64,000 nucleotides of DNA from Candidatus Iainarchaeum sp. Its GTDB lineage: Archaea; B1Sed10-29; WALL01. The stretch is from contig JAGMCR010000012.1 in the NCBI GenBank assembly GCA_023129115.1, positions 1 to 64,000 on the forward strand. Reading direction: 5' to 3'. The notes beneath the pieces are model-generated. The model saw nothing but the letters and a program-made list of their open reading frames with translations, made no database searches and was not told where the DNA came from. The position numbers and the translations under genes were made by a program. Of this stretch, positions 48,188 to 57,629 are shown one piece after another (the stretch's first letter is position 1; the number at the start of each line of letters is the position of its first letter).

Positions 48188-49159
48188 ATGGCAAAAGTAA
48201 CCGCCCCCCGCCGGGGAAGCCTGGCCTTCTCCCCCAGGAAGAAGGCAAAGAAGCAATATTTTAGCGCCAGGTCTTGGCAGGCCCACGAAGGCAAAATGCT
48301 CATGGGCTTCGCTGGCTACAAGGCCGGCATGACCCACATCCACGCCATAGACAAGCAAAAAAACAGCCCATCCTTCGAACAGAAAGTCATTCTCCCCGCA
48401 ACCATCATTGAGTGCCCGCCGCTCATGGTGTTTGGCGTGAGGGCATACAAGAAAACCACTGCGGGGCTGAGGTGCATCGGCCAGGAAACCGCTGCAAAGC
48501 CCGCCAAAAACCTCTCACGCAAGATAACAGCGCCCAAGAAACCCAGCGAAAAAACCATTGACGCCTCAACTGCTTCTCAAATCCGGCTGCTCGTCCACAC
48601 GCAGCCAACCTTCAAAAAAACCCCCGAAATCTTTGAAATACCAGTCAGCGGCACCTCTGACGAGGCCTACAAGTACGCCAAAGAAATGCTCGGGAAAGAA
48701 ATAGCTGTCGCAGACGTGTTCGAGGCGGGAATGCTCGTCGACGTAATCGGCGTCACCAAAGGCAAGGGCATGCAAGGCCCAGTCAAGCGGTGGGGCACTA
48801 GGATACAATACAGGAAGGCGCACGGCAAAAGAAGGCACGTCGGCTCAATCAACCCATGGACCCCGACCAGAATCATGTGGACCTCGCTCATGGCAGGCCA
48901 GAAGGGCTACCAGCGCAGGACAGAGTCCAACAAAATGGTGCTCGTCGTCGGGAGCGACGGCAAAGAAGTCACGCCGAAGGGCGGGATACCGCACTACGGC
49001 AACATGAAGTCCAATTACATCATAATCAAGGGCTCGGTGCCCGGGCCCAAGAAGAGGGCGCTCATGATACGCTTCGGCGTGAGGACGCCCACAAAGGAAA
49101 GGGCAATGCCAGAGGTACAGAGCGTGTCAACACTCTCGCAGCAGGGGAGGGCTAGGTAA
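48188..49159 (+). CDS. rpl3: Ribosomal protein uL3
   Basis: RRGSLAFSPRKKA, GFAGYKAGMTH, VDVIGVTKGKGMQGPVKRWG. Confidence 0.97.
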   Translation: MAKVTAPRRGSLAFSPRKKAKKQYFSARSWQAHEGKMLMGFAGYKAGMTHIHAIDKQKNSPSFEQKVILPATIIECPPLMVFGVRAYKKTTAGLRCIGQETAAKPAKNLSRKITAPKKPSEKTIDASTASQIRLLVHTQPTFKKTPEIFEIPVSGTSDEAYKYAKEMLGKEIAVADVFEAGMLVDVIGVTKGKGMQGPVKRWGTRIQYRKAHGKRRHVGSINPWTPTRIMWTSLMAGQKGYQRRTESNKMVLVVGSDGKEVTPKGGIPHYGNMKSNYIIIKGSVPGPKKRALMIRFGVRTPTKERAMPEVQSVSTLSQQGRAR

Positions 49160-49950
49160 TGAAGGCACACATTTACTCTGTGGACGGCAAGAAAGGCAGG
49201 GAAATCGAGCTGCCCGCAGTATTTGGCGAAGAGTACAGGCCCGAAGTAATCAAGCGCGCGGTCCTGTCCAGGCAGAGCAGGGCGCTCCAGAAAAAAGGCT
49301 CCGACGTGCTCGCCGGGTTTAGGACGACCGCGGAATACATCGGGAGGCGCTCTGCGTTCAGGAGCGGCATAAACGTCGCGAGGGCAAGGCTGCCGCGCAC
49401 AAAGCCAGGCGGCGGGGGGCTTGGGAGAGTGGCACGCGTGCCGCACGCCGTGGGAGGCCGCAGGGCACATCCCCCAAAAGTGGAAAAAGTCATAGTCAAG
49501 CGCGTCAACAAGAAGGAGATGGCGCTCGCCATCAGGTCCGCGATTGCCGCGACGGCAAGCAAAGGGCTCATCGAGGCGCACGGGCACGCGACAGACGGCG
49601 TTGCCGAGCTGCCCCTAGTGCTCGGCGACGCGCTCGAGGGCCTCGGCAAGACCAAGGACGCGATAAGCGCCCTGGAAAAAGTCGGGCTCGGCAAGGACCT
49701 GGCTAGGGGAAAGAAAAAAAAGGTGCGCTCCGGCAAGGGCACGCGCCGCGGCAAGAAGTACAAGACCAGGAAGTCCGTGCTCGTCGTTGTCGCCAAGGGC
49801 GGAAGGGCATTGAAGAACGTGCCCGGCGTCGACGTGATGACCGTCAAGGCGATTAATGTCGAGCTGCTTGCGCCCGGGGCGCAGGCCGGCCGGCTCACCG
49901 TCTACACAGAGTCCGCAATAAAAGAGCTGGGGGAGAAGTATGGCAATTAA
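49159..49950 (+). CDS. rpl4: Ribosomal protein uL4
   Basis: LPRTKPGGGGLGRVARVPHAVGGRRAHPPK. Confidence 0.95.
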   Translation: MKAHIYSVDGKKGREIELPAVFGEEYRPEVIKRAVLSRQSRALQKKGSDVLAGFRTTAEYIGRRSAFRSGINVARARLPRTKPGGGGLGRVARVPHAVGGRRAHPPKVEKVIVKRVNKKEMALAIRSAIAATASKGLIEAHGHATDGVAELPLVLGDALEGLGKTKDAISALEKVGLGKDLARGKKKKVRSGKGTRRGKKYKTRKSVLVVVAKGGRALKNVPGVDVMTVKAINVELLAPGAQAGRLTVYTESAIKELGEKYGN

Positions 49951-50206
49951 GCGGGGTACGGCAGTCAAGCACGCATTGCTCACTGAAAAAGCTGTCGACT
50001 TGATTGAAAAGGAGAACAAGCTAGTGTTCAGGGTCGAGAACAGGGCGACCAAGGCAGAGATTAAAAAAGATGTTGAGAAGCTGTACAAGGTCAAGGTAGT
50101 CAAGGTCAACACGTCCATCGACATGAGGGGCAACAAGAAGGCGTTCGTCAAGCTCGGCAAGGAAAGCAGCGCGTCAGACATCGCCACAAAGCTCAACATA
50201 CTGTGA
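49940..50206 (+). CDS. rpl23: Ribosomal protein uL23
   Basis: LLTEKAVDLIEKENKLVFRVENRATKAEIKKDVEKLYKVKVVKVNT. Confidence 0.95.
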   Translation: MAIKRGTAVKHALLTEKAVDLIEKENKLVFRVENRATKAEIKKDVEKLYKVKVVKVNTSIDMRGNKKAFVKLGKESSASDIATKLNIL

Positions 50207-50213
50207 TGCCGTT

Positions 50214-50915
50214 ATGGGAAAGCCAATAACACCACAGAAGAGGGGCAAGGGAAGCCCGCGCTACACAGCGCCAAGCCACCGCTACAAGACCGAGGCCCAC
50301 TACAGCCAGGGGGAGAAGACGGGCAAGGTCATCGGGTTCGAGGACGACCCGTCCAAGACTGGCATAGTGATGAAAGTCCAGTGGGAGGACGGCAGGAAAG
50401 AAATGTACCTCGCGCCAGAGGGCATTCGCGTGAATGACGAGATTGCGCAGGGCGGGGGCGAGCTCACGCTCGGCAGCGTGCTGTCGCTCGCGGACATCCC
50501 GGAGGGAGTCCCAATATTCAACATCGAGAACAAGCCCGGGGACGGCGGCAAGGCCGCGCGGGCGAGCGGCTCGAGCGCATACATAGTCGCGAAGCAGGGC
50601 GTCAAGGCAAGGGTGCGCATGCCAAGCAAGCACATCAAGACGTTCAACGTCAACTGCCGCGCCACGGTTGGGGTTTCGGCCGGCGGGGGCCGGACGGAGA
50701 AGCCCATTGTCAAGGCGGGGACGCAGTTCCACAAGCGGAGGGCGAGGGGGCAGCTGTTCCCCGTGGTCCGCGGCGTGGCAATGAACCCAATTGAGCACCC
50801 CCATGGAGGGTCACAGCACCACTCCGGCAAGGCCACGACTGTCAAGAGGAGCACGCCGCCCGGGAGGAAGGTCGGGCACATCGCGGCCCGCAGGACTGGG
50901 AGAAGGAAGAGGTGA
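50214..50915 (+). CDS. rpl2: Ribosomal protein uL2
   Basis: GVAMNPIEHPHGGSQHHSGKATTVKRSTPPGRKVGHIAARRTG. Confidence 0.97.
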   Translation: MGKPITPQKRGKGSPRYTAPSHRYKTEAHYSQGEKTGKVIGFEDDPSKTGIVMKVQWEDGRKEMYLAPEGIRVNDEIAQGGGELTLGSVLSLADIPEGVPIFNIENKPGDGGKAARASGSSAYIVAKQGVKARVRMPSKHIKTFNVNCRATVGVSAGGGRTEKPIVKAGTQFHKRRARGQLFPVVRGVAMNPIEHPHGGSQHHSGKATTVKRSTPPGRKVGHIAARRTGRRKR

Positions 50916-50919
50916 ATGG

Positions 50920-51303
50920 ATGGCCAAGCAGTTCATGTTCAAGGGAAAGACCATTGAAGAGCTCAAGGAAATGAAGCTCGACGACTTTTTCCAGCTCCTG
51001 CCCACGAGGATGAAGAGGAGCTACAAGCGCGGGTGGAGCAAGGACCAGGAAACGTTCCTCAAGCAGGTCCGCCGCGAGGGCAAGGATGTGGTCCGCACCC
51101 ACTGCAGGGACATGATAATCATTCCGGAAATGGTCGGGCGGAAGATTGCCGTCTACAACGGCAAGGAGTTCAACTACCTCGACATCCAGCCCGAGATGCT
51201 GGGGCACTACCTGGGCGAGTACGCGCTCACCCGGAAGGTAGTGAAGCACTCCGCCGCAGGAATCGGCGCCACGAGGTCGACCAAGTTCATATCGGTGAAG
51301 TGA
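50920..51303 (+). CDS. rps19: Ribosomal protein uS19
   Basis: VRTHCRDMIIIPEMVGRKIAVYNGKEFNYLDIQPEMLGHYLGEYALTRK. Confidence 0.95.
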   Translation: MAKQFMFKGKTIEELKEMKLDDFFQLLPTRMKRSYKRGWSKDQETFLKQVRREGKDVVRTHCRDMIIIPEMVGRKIAVYNGKEFNYLDIQPEMLGHYLGEYALTRKVVKHSAAGIGATRSTKFISVK

Positions 51304-51304
51304 G

Positions 51305-51727
51305 ATGGCATACTCTTCAAAGGTTGCAGGGGCTAAGGCGTACGGGCGCAGGATAGACATGTCGCCGAAGCACGCCATGGAAATATGCAGCTACATCCGG
51401 GGCATGAACGCCGAAAAGGCGGACAAGTTCCTCAGCAATGTACAGGCCAAGGAAGAGTACGTTCCGCTCAAGAGGTTCAACCGCAAGGTCCCGCACCGCA
51501 CCGGCGGCCAGCCGGGGAGGTACCCCGTGAAGGCGGCGAAGATAATCCAGAAGCTGCTCCGCAACGCCATGAGCAACGCCGAGCAGAAGGGCATGGACCG
51601 CGAGAAGCTCAAGATTGTGCACGCGGCGTCGCACCGCGGGCCAAGCTACGGCCGCAGGAAGCCCAAGGGGCGGTGGAAGCACCACAGCATCGACACCACG
51701 CACGTCGAAATCATAGTCAACGCATGA
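51305..51727 (+). CDS. rpl22: Ribosomal protein uL22
   Basis: SPKHAMEICSYIRG, PHRTGGQPGRYPVKAAKIIQKLL. Confidence 0.95.
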   Translation: MAYSSKVAGAKAYGRRIDMSPKHAMEICSYIRGMNAEKADKFLSNVQAKEEYVPLKRFNRKVPHRTGGQPGRYPVKAAKIIQKLLRNAMSNAEQKGMDREKLKIVHAASHRGPSYGRRKPKGRWKHHSIDTTHVEIIVNA

Positions 51728-51737
51728 GAGTGATTCA

Positions 51738-52430
51738 GTGATAGAGAGGAAGTTCGTCAAGGAAGGCCTGAACAGGAGCAAGCTCAACGCGTACCTCAGG
51801 CAGCGCCTCAAGCGTGCGGGGTACGTCGGCGTCCAGATACAGAAGACGCCGCTGATGACGCGGCTTGCCATCAGGGTCGAGAGGCCCGGGCTTGTGATTG
51901 GCAGGAAGGGAGCCACGATTAAGGAGCTCACCGAGACCATCCAGGCAAAGTTCAGGATAGACAACGTCCAAATCAAGGTGGACGAGATTCCTGTCCCCGA
52001 GCTGGACTCGGCGATTATGGCGAGGAGGATTGCGTCCTCGCTCGAGAAGGGCATGAACTTCCGCAGGATACTCCACTGGACGCTCGAGAAAATCATGAAG
52101 TCCGGCGCCATCGGTGCCGAGATAGTCGTGTCCGGAAAGCTCATCGGAAAGGGCGGGAAGGCAAGGACAGAGCGCGTGAGCGCCGGCTACCTCAAGAAGG
52201 CGGGCGACCCGGCCAAGATGGTGAACGTGGCGCAGACGCAGGCAATCAAGAAGGCGGGGATTATTGGCGTGACCGTCAGCATAGTCCCGCCGAGCGTGCA
52301 GTTCGCCGACAAGGTGGACGTCAGTACAGCAGTGATAGGAGGAGAAAAGGGTGGCAATACTGAAGCCGAAGGAAGCCAGGAACCTGAGCAAGGACGACCG
52401 GCAGAGCAAGCTCCAGCAGCTGCGGACTGA
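51738..52430 (+). CDS. rps3: Ribosomal protein uS3
   Basis: GLVIGRKGATIKELTETIQAKF, VVSGKLIGKGGKARTERVSAGYLKKAG. Confidence 0.95.
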   Translation: MIERKFVKEGLNRSKLNAYLRQRLKRAGYVGVQIQKTPLMTRLAIRVERPGLVIGRKGATIKELTETIQAKFRIDNVQIKVDEIPVPELDSAIMARRIASSLEKGMNFRRILHWTLEKIMKSGAIGAEIVVSGKLIGKGGKARTERVSAGYLKKAGDPAKMVNVAQTQAIKKAGIIGVTVSIVPPSVQFADKVDVSTAVIGGEKGGNTEAEGSQEPEQGRPAEQAPAAAD

Positions 52431-52878
52431 GCTCTCCAAGGAGCAGGCCGCCGTGGCGAGCGGGACGCGCCCGGAGAACCCGGGGCGAATCCGCGAAGTG
52501 CGCAGGACTATCGCTAGGATACTCACAATAGAGAGGGAGCTGGAGACAGCGCCCAAGGAAAAGGCAAAAGCGGAAAAGCCGAAGGAAGAGAAGAAAGAAA
52601 AGCCGGCGCCCAAGAAGAAAAAGAAAGCCGTTAAGGCCAAGAGGAAGGAAAAGGCCTCGGCGAAGAAGACCAGGGTGAAGGCGAAGAAGAAGGCCAAGGC
52701 AGAGAAGAAAATGAAGAAAAAGACAATCAAGCCCGCCAAGAAAAAGAAGGCTGCCAAGCGGGTGAAGAAGGCGAAGAAATCCGCGAAGCCAAAGAAAAAA
52801 TCTGCGGTGAAGGCCCGGAAACGGCCTTCGACAAAGTCGAAGGCAAAAGCCAAGGCATCACCGAAGAGAGGAGGCTGA
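52351..52878 (+). CDS. rpl29: Ribosomal protein uL29 with long Lys/Ala-rich C-terminal extension
   Basis: MAILKPKEARNLSKDDRQSKLQQLRTELSKEQ...EVRRTIARILTIERE then about 110 aa K/A-rich; GTG start with GGAGG upstream. Confidence 0.85.
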   Translation: MAILKPKEARNLSKDDRQSKLQQLRTELSKEQAAVASGTRPENPGRIREVRRTIARILTIERELETAPKEKAKAEKPKEEKKEKPAPKKKKKAVKAKRKEKASAKKTRVKAKKKAKAEKKMKKKTIKPAKKKKAAKRVKKAKKSAKPKKKSAVKARKRPSTKSKAKAKASPKRGG

Positions 52879-52887
52879 TGGGCACAA

Positions 52888-53193
52888 ATGACTGAAATCT
52901 GCTCTGTGTGCGGCCTCCCGGAGGACCTCTGCGTTTGCGAAGAGATTGCCAAGGAGTCCCAAAAAATCCGCATCAAGACCGAGATAAAGAAGTACCGCAA
53001 GAAGATGACGGTCATCGAGGGCCTGGACCCAGGCATTGACCTCGACGACCTGTGCAAGAAGCTCAAGCGGCAACTGGCGTGCGGCGGGACGGCGAAGGGC
53101 AAACGGATTGAGCTCCAGGGAGACCACTCGGAGAAGGTAAAGAAACTGCTCGTCTCACTCAACTATCCAGAGGACCAGATTGAAATTGTCTAA
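52888..53193 (+). CDS. Translation initiation factor SUI1/eIF1-like
   Basis: TVIEGLDPGIDLDDLCKKLKRQLACGGTAKGKRIELQGDH. Confidence 0.93.
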   Translation: MTEICSVCGLPEDLCVCEEIAKESQKIRIKTEIKKYRKKMTVIEGLDPGIDLDDLCKKLKRQLACGGTAKGKRIELQGDHSEKVKKLLVSLNYPEDQIEIV

Positions 53194-53470
53194 GGCAGTG
53201 CTTCGTGCGCTCGCCAGCAATGAATTGATTGGCCTGGATGCGAGGGTGGTGAAGAGCTCAGACCCCTCTCTTGAGGGGCTGAGCGGAAAACTTGTCGACG
53301 AGACGATGAACACGCTCGAGCTGGAGACAGAGGGGCGCGTCCGGAAGCTCGACAAGAAGTCGGTCACCCTCATAATCCGGTTCCCGGACGGGGAATACGA
53401 AGTCCCCGGCAGGGAAATCCTGCAGCGGCCCGAAGAGCGGCTGAAAAAGCTGTGGACAAAGGTGAAGTAG
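53180..53470 (+). CDS. rnp1: RNase P protein component 1 (Rpp29/Pop4)
   Basis: ELIGLDARVVKSSDPSLEGLSGKLVDETMNTLEL; start codon uncertain. Confidence 0.88.
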   Translation: MKLSKAVLRALASNELIGLDARVVKSSDPSLEGLSGKLVDETMNTLELETEGRVRKLDKKSVTLIIRFPDGEYEVPGREILQRPEERLKKLWTKVK

Positions 53471-53472
53471 GC

Positions 53473-53766
53473 ATGGAATGCAATGACAAGAACTGCCCCA
53501 TCCACGCGGGGCTCAAGGTGAGGGGGAACCTCTTCGAGGCCACGGTAGTCTCTGACAAGATGACGAACTCCGTCGTCGTCGAGAGGCACTACCTCAGGAA
53601 AGTGCCGAAGTACGAGAGGCTCGAGCGGAGCCGCTCGCGCCTGACCGTCCACAAGCCCGCGTGCATGGAAGTAAAGGTCGGCGACCGGGTGTTGGTCGGC
53701 GAGACGCGGAAGCTCAGCAAGAGCAAGAGCTTCGTGGTGACCAAAGTGTTGGGGGGAGAGAAGTGA
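53473..53766 (+). CDS. rps17: Ribosomal protein uS17
   Basis: FEATVVSDKMTNSVVVERHYLRKVPKYERLERSRSRLTVHKPA. Confidence 0.95.
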   Translation: MECNDKNCPIHAGLKVRGNLFEATVVSDKMTNSVVVERHYLRKVPKYERLERSRSRLTVHKPACMEVKVGDRVLVGETRKLSKSKSFVVTKVLGGEK

Positions 53767-54161
53767 AGGGGATTGCCGCCAAGATAACGAAGGGCCTCCA
53801 GATTGGCTCGCAGCTCAGGTGCGACGACAACACCGGCGCCAAGGAGCTCGAGATAATCGGGGTCAAGAAGTATCACGGCAGGCGCAGGAAGCTCCCCAAG
53901 GCGGGGGTTGGAGACATAATCGTTTGCTCGGTCAAGAAAGGCAAGCCCGAAATCAGGAAGAAAATCGTCAAGGCAGTGATTGTGCGGCAGAAGCAGCCGT
54001 TCAGGCGCAGGAACGGGACTTGGATAAAGTTCGACGACAATGCAGCCGTGCTGATTGACGACACCGGATTGCCGAAGGGCAGTGAAATCAAGGGCGTTGT
54101 TGCCAAGGAAGTTGCGGAAAGGTTCGCGAAAATCGCTACAATCGCCAAGAACGTGGTGTAA
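53763..54161 (+). CDS. rpl14: Ribosomal protein uL14
   Basis: LRCDDNTGAKELEIIGVKKYHGRRRKLPKAGVGDIIVCSVKKGKPE; GTG start. Confidence 0.95.
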   Translation: MKGIAAKITKGLQIGSQLRCDDNTGAKELEIIGVKKYHGRRRKLPKAGVGDIIVCSVKKGKPEIRKKIVKAVIVRQKQPFRRRNGTWIKFDDNAAVLIDDTGLPKGSEIKGVVAKEVAERFAKIATIAKNVV

Positions 54162-54518
54162 ATGAGGAAGACTGTACAGCCAAGGAAGCAGAGGATTCGC
54201 ATGTACAACGCGCCCCTCCACACGAGGGGGAAGAGGATAGCGTCGCCGCTGAGCAATGAGCTCAGGGAGAAGTACGGCAAGAGGAGTGTCCCGCTTAGGG
54301 TTGGGGACACTGTGGTCGTGCTGCGGGGCAACTTCAAGGGCCACAAGGACAAGGTCACTGCAATTGACAGGAAGGCGTACCGGGTGTACGTCAAGGGCGT
54401 CGTCAACAAGAAGGCCAATGGCGAGGACGCTCCGAGGCCGGTCAATGCCTCAAACCTGCGGGTTGTCGAGCTGGTGCTTGACGACAAGCGCAGGGAGAAA
54501 ATGATTGCGAGGAAGTAA
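54162..54518 (+). CDS. rpl24: Ribosomal protein uL24
   Basis: REKYGKRSVPLRVGDTVVVLRGNFKGHKDKV. Confidence 0.95.
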   Translation: MRKTVQPRKQRIRMYNAPLHTRGKRIASPLSNELREKYGKRSVPLRVGDTVVVLRGNFKGHKDKVTAIDRKAYRVYVKGVVNKKANGEDAPRPVNASNLRVVELVLDDKRREKMIARK

Positions 54519-54520
54519 CC

Positions 54521-55237
54521 ATGGCACGCAAAGGAGAAAGCAAAATCACGAAGCGGCTGGCTGCGCCGAAGGTCGCGAAAATCAAGAGGAAGGGCCAGAG
54601 GTTCGTGGTCCGGCCCTCGCGCGGGCCGCATTCGGTCAAGTCCTCGATTCCGCTCACAGTCGCGGCAAGGGAATTGCTCGGCATTGTGGACAATGTCCGC
54701 GAGATGAAGGCAGTGCTCAACGAGGGCAAGGTCATGGTCGACGGCAAAGTGGTGAGGGACCACCGCCTGCCGGTTGGGTTCATGGACGTGATTTCGTTCC
54801 CGACGGTGAACAAGTACTACCGCGTGCTTTACGACGCGCACGGGAGGCTAGAGCCGAGGGAGATTGACGCGAAGCAGTCAGTGTTCAAGCTGTGCCGCAT
54901 CCGGGACAAGACCGTGGTGAAGGGCGGGAAGACGCAGCTGAACCTCCACGACGGCAAGAACATTCTTTACGAGAAGAAGTGCGCGGCCGGCGACGTCGTC
55001 AAGGTAGAGCTGCCGACGCTGCGCGTAATGGACTACTACCCCCTCACCGAGGGCAGCGTCGCGTACGTCACTGGCGGCAAGCACGCCGGCGATGTCGCGA
55101 CCATCAAGAGCATTGCTGCGGGGACGCAGACGAGGAAGCCACTGGCGGTGCTCGAGAAGGGCGAGAAGACGTTCGAGACGAGGAAGGACTACGTGTTCGT
55201 CCTCGGCGTCAAGGAGCCCGCAATCAAAATTGACTAG
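54521..55237 (+). CDS. rps4e: Ribosomal protein eS4
   Basis: VDGKVVRDHRLPVGFMDVISF, GKHAGDVATIKSI. Confidence 0.95.
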   Translation: MARKGESKITKRLAAPKVAKIKRKGQRFVVRPSRGPHSVKSSIPLTVAARELLGIVDNVREMKAVLNEGKVMVDGKVVRDHRLPVGFMDVISFPTVNKYYRVLYDAHGRLEPREIDAKQSVFKLCRIRDKTVVKGGKTQLNLHDGKNILYEKKCAAGDVVKVELPTLRVMDYYPLTEGSVAYVTGGKHAGDVATIKSIAAGTQTRKPLAVLEKGEKTFETRKDYVFVLGVKEPAIKID

Positions 55238-55245
55238 GGATTCGC

Positions 55246-55749
55246 ATGATAAAGCTTGGGAAAGTTACTGTCAACATCGGCGTCGGCACGGCCGGCGAGC
55301 CGCTCGAGAAGGCGGAAAAGCTTCTCGAAAAGCTTAGCGGCCAGAAGCCGGTGCGCACGACGTCCAGGAAGAGGATTCCGACGTGGGGCATCAGGAAGAA
55401 GCAGGCCATCGGCGTGAAGGTAACGCTCCGCGGGAAGAAGGCGCTGGACTTCGTGAACCAGGCGATTGAGGCCAAGGAGAGGACGCTCAGGCCCAAGCAG
55501 TTCGACGAGAACGGGAACTTCGCGTTCGGCGTGTCGGAGTACATCGACATCCCTGGCGTAAAGTACGACCCCGAGATAGGGATTTACGGGTTCGACGTGT
55601 GCGTCACCCTGGAGAAGTCCGGCTACAGGATAAGCCGGAGGAAGCGCCAGAAGACGAGGGTGGCCCGCTCGCACAAGCTGACCAAGGAAGAGGCGATTGG
55701 GTGGGTGCAGAAGAACCTGGACATAAAGGTGACTGAGAATGCCGAGTAA
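55246..55749 (+). CDS. rpl5: Ribosomal protein uL5
   Basis: [45 protein letters not shown]. Confidence 0.95.
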   Translation: MIKLGKVTVNIGVGTAGEPLEKAEKLLEKLSGQKPVRTTSRKRIPTWGIRKKQAIGVKVTLRGKKALDFVNQAIEAKERTLRPKQFDENGNFAFGVSEYIDIPGVKYDPEIGIYGFDVCVTLEKSGYRISRRKRQKTRVARSHKLTKEEAIGWVQKNLDIKVTENAE

Positions 55750-55924
55750 GAAGCAGAAGCAGGTGGCCAGGGGCTCCACTGGCAAGAAGAAGCCGAAGAA
55801 GAAGGGCGACAGGAAGTGCCGGATGTGCGGGACAGCCCGCGGGCTTATCCGCAAGTACGACCTGTACATCTGCAGGCGCTGCTTCAGGGAATGCGCGAAG
55901 GAGATGGGGTTCTCGAAGTACTAA
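55739..55924 (+). CDS. rps14: Ribosomal protein uS14
   Basis: [35 protein letters not shown]. Confidence 0.95.
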   Translation: MPSKKQKQVARGSTGKKKPKKKGDRKCRMCGTARGLIRKYDLYICRRCFRECAKEMGFSKY

Positions 55925-55934
55925 GGTGATGTTT

Positions 55935-56327
55935 ATGGTTATGAACGACCCGCTTGCAAACGCCATGTCCGTCGTGAGGAACGCGTCGAACGTGGGCAAG
56001 GACGCGTGCGTGCTCAAGCCAGCGTCCAAGCTGCTGGGCAGCGTGCTCAAGGCCCTGCAGAAGGACGGCTACATCGGCGAGTTCGAGTTCGTCGACGATG
56101 GCAAGGCAGGCTATTACAACGTAACGCTCAACCGCAACATCAACAAGTGCGGCGTAATCACGCCGCGGCACGCGGTCAAGAAGGACGAGTACACCAAGTT
56201 CGAGAAGAGGTTTTTGCCGGGGCAGAACATTGGCATGCTCATAGTGTCGACCCCTTACGGTGTGATGAGCCAGAAGGAGGCCATCAAGCGCAACACCGGT
56301 GGGCAGTTGATAGCGTACGTCTATTGA
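55935..56327 (+). CDS. rps8: Ribosomal protein uS8
   Basis: NDPLANAMSVVRNASNVGKDAC, ISTPYGVMSQKEA-like C terminus. Confidence 0.93.
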   Translation: MVMNDPLANAMSVVRNASNVGKDACVLKPASKLLGSVLKALQKDGYIGEFEFVDDGKAGYYNVTLNRNINKCGVITPRHAVKKDEYTKFEKRFLPGQNIGMLIVSTPYGVMSQKEAIKRNTGGQLIAYVY

Positions 56328-56331
56328 GGGA

Positions 56332-56889
56332 ATGGAAATGGTGCTGGCAGCTGAAATCAATGAAGAAGTCGCCGTGCCCGAGGGGGTAACGGTCACGGTC
56401 AGCGGGAGCAGCGTGGCCGTGAAGGGCCCGAGGGGCGAGCTGTCCAGGGACTTCGGCGAGAACAACATAGTGATTTCGCGGGAGGACAGCAATGTCGTGC
56501 TGTCGTGCAAGTTCCCCAAGAGGGGCGACAAGGCGCTCATGGGAAGCCTCACGGCGCACATCAGGAACATGGTCACTGGCGTCACGGCCGGGTTCAAGTA
56601 CGCGCTGAGGGTGTACTACTCGCACTTCCCCATGAACGTCGAGGTCCAGGGCGACAAAGTCCTAATCAAGAACTTCCTTGGCGAGAAGCACCCCCGCGAG
56701 TCCAGGATAGTGGGCCAGTCGAAGGTGACCGCCAAGGGGCAGGACGTAACCGTTGAAGGAACAGACAAGGAAGACGTGGGCCAGACCGCGGCGAACCTCG
56801 TGCTCGCGACCAAGATCAAGAAGCGCGACCCGAGGGTGTTCCGGGACGGCATATTCATAGTCGAAAAGGGGTGTATGGCCAGTGAATAA
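56332..56889 (+). CDS. rpl6: Ribosomal protein uL6
   Basis: VTVSGSSVAVKGPRGELSRDF, HIRNMVTGVTAGFKYALRVYYSHFPMNV. Confidence 0.95.
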   Translation: MEMVLAAEINEEVAVPEGVTVTVSGSSVAVKGPRGELSRDFGENNIVISREDSNVVLSCKFPKRGDKALMGSLTAHIRNMVTGVTAGFKYALRVYYSHFPMNVEVQGDKVLIKNFLGEKHPRESRIVGQSKVTAKGQDVTVEGTDKEDVGQTAANLVLATKIKKRDPRVFRDGIFIVEKGCMASE

Positions 56890-57214
56890 GAAGAAGCCGA
56901 AGTTCAAGAGGCAGCACTCCGACGCAAAGAAGCGCGTCCAGGGGAAGGGCTGGAGGCACCCGCGCGGGATTGACAGCGAGCAGAGGGAGCACCTCAAGAG
57001 CCGCGGGAAGCACCCGCGCATCGGGTACGGCTCCCCAAAGAGCTCAAGGGGCCTGCACCCAACCGGCGTGAAGGAAGTCATGGTCAAGACGCTCGGCGAC
57101 CTCGCGAAGGTCGGCGAGGGAATGGCCGCGCGGCTTTATTCGAAGCTCGGGAAGAGGAAGCGGGCAGAGATAGTTGCGAAGGCCAAGGAAAAAAAGGTTA
57201 GGGTGTTGAACTGA
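56882..57214 (+). CDS. rpl32e: Ribosomal protein eL32
   Basis: WRHPRGIDSEQREHLKSRGKHPRIGYGSPK. Confidence 0.93.
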   Translation: MNKKKPKFKRQHSDAKKRVQGKGWRHPRGIDSEQREHLKSRGKHPRIGYGSPKSSRGLHPTGVKEVMVKTLGDLAKVGEGMAARLYSKLGKRKRAEIVAKAKEKKVRVLN

Positions 57215-57624
57215 TGGAGCTCAACAAGCTGCGTGCACTCGCCGCAAAGACCCTGAAGGTCGGGCAGTCAAGGATAAGGATAGCCAACGCAGAGAAGGCA
57301 TCCGAGGCCATTACGCGCGACGACGTCAGGACGCTGCACAAGGAGGGCGCCATCAAGGTATTGCCCCCAAAGGGCACAAGCCGCGGAAGGGCCCGGGTGC
57401 TTGCCGCCAAGAAGAAGGCGGGCAGGAAGACCGGGGCGGGCAAGCGCAAGGGCACGAAGAAGACGCGCGAGAAAAAGAAGGCTAAGTGGATGACGCAGGT
57501 CCGCGCGCAGCGCAGGGCGCTGAGGAAAAAGAAGCCGCTGAACTACCGCACCATTTACAAGATGATTAAGGGTGGATACTTCAAGAGCGTGAAGCACTTG
57601 GAGTCGTTCATCGCGAAGGAGTGA
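57214..57624 (+). CDS. rpl19e: Ribosomal protein eL19
   Basis: LRALAAKTLKVGQSRIRI...MTQVRAQRRALRKKKPLNYRTIYKMIKGGYFKSVKHLESFI. Confidence 0.93.
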   Translation: MELNKLRALAAKTLKVGQSRIRIANAEKASEAITRDDVRTLHKEGAIKVLPPKGTSRGRARVLAAKKKAGRKTGAGKRKGTKKTREKKKAKWMTQVRAQRRALRKKKPLNYRTIYKMIKGGYFKSVKHLESFIAKE

Positions 57625-57629
57625 GCTAG

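Noticed and set aside
52561-52870. Separate histone-like gene after rpl29
   Set aside because: The Lys-rich segment is in frame and continuous with the uL29 core, with no evident internal start signal
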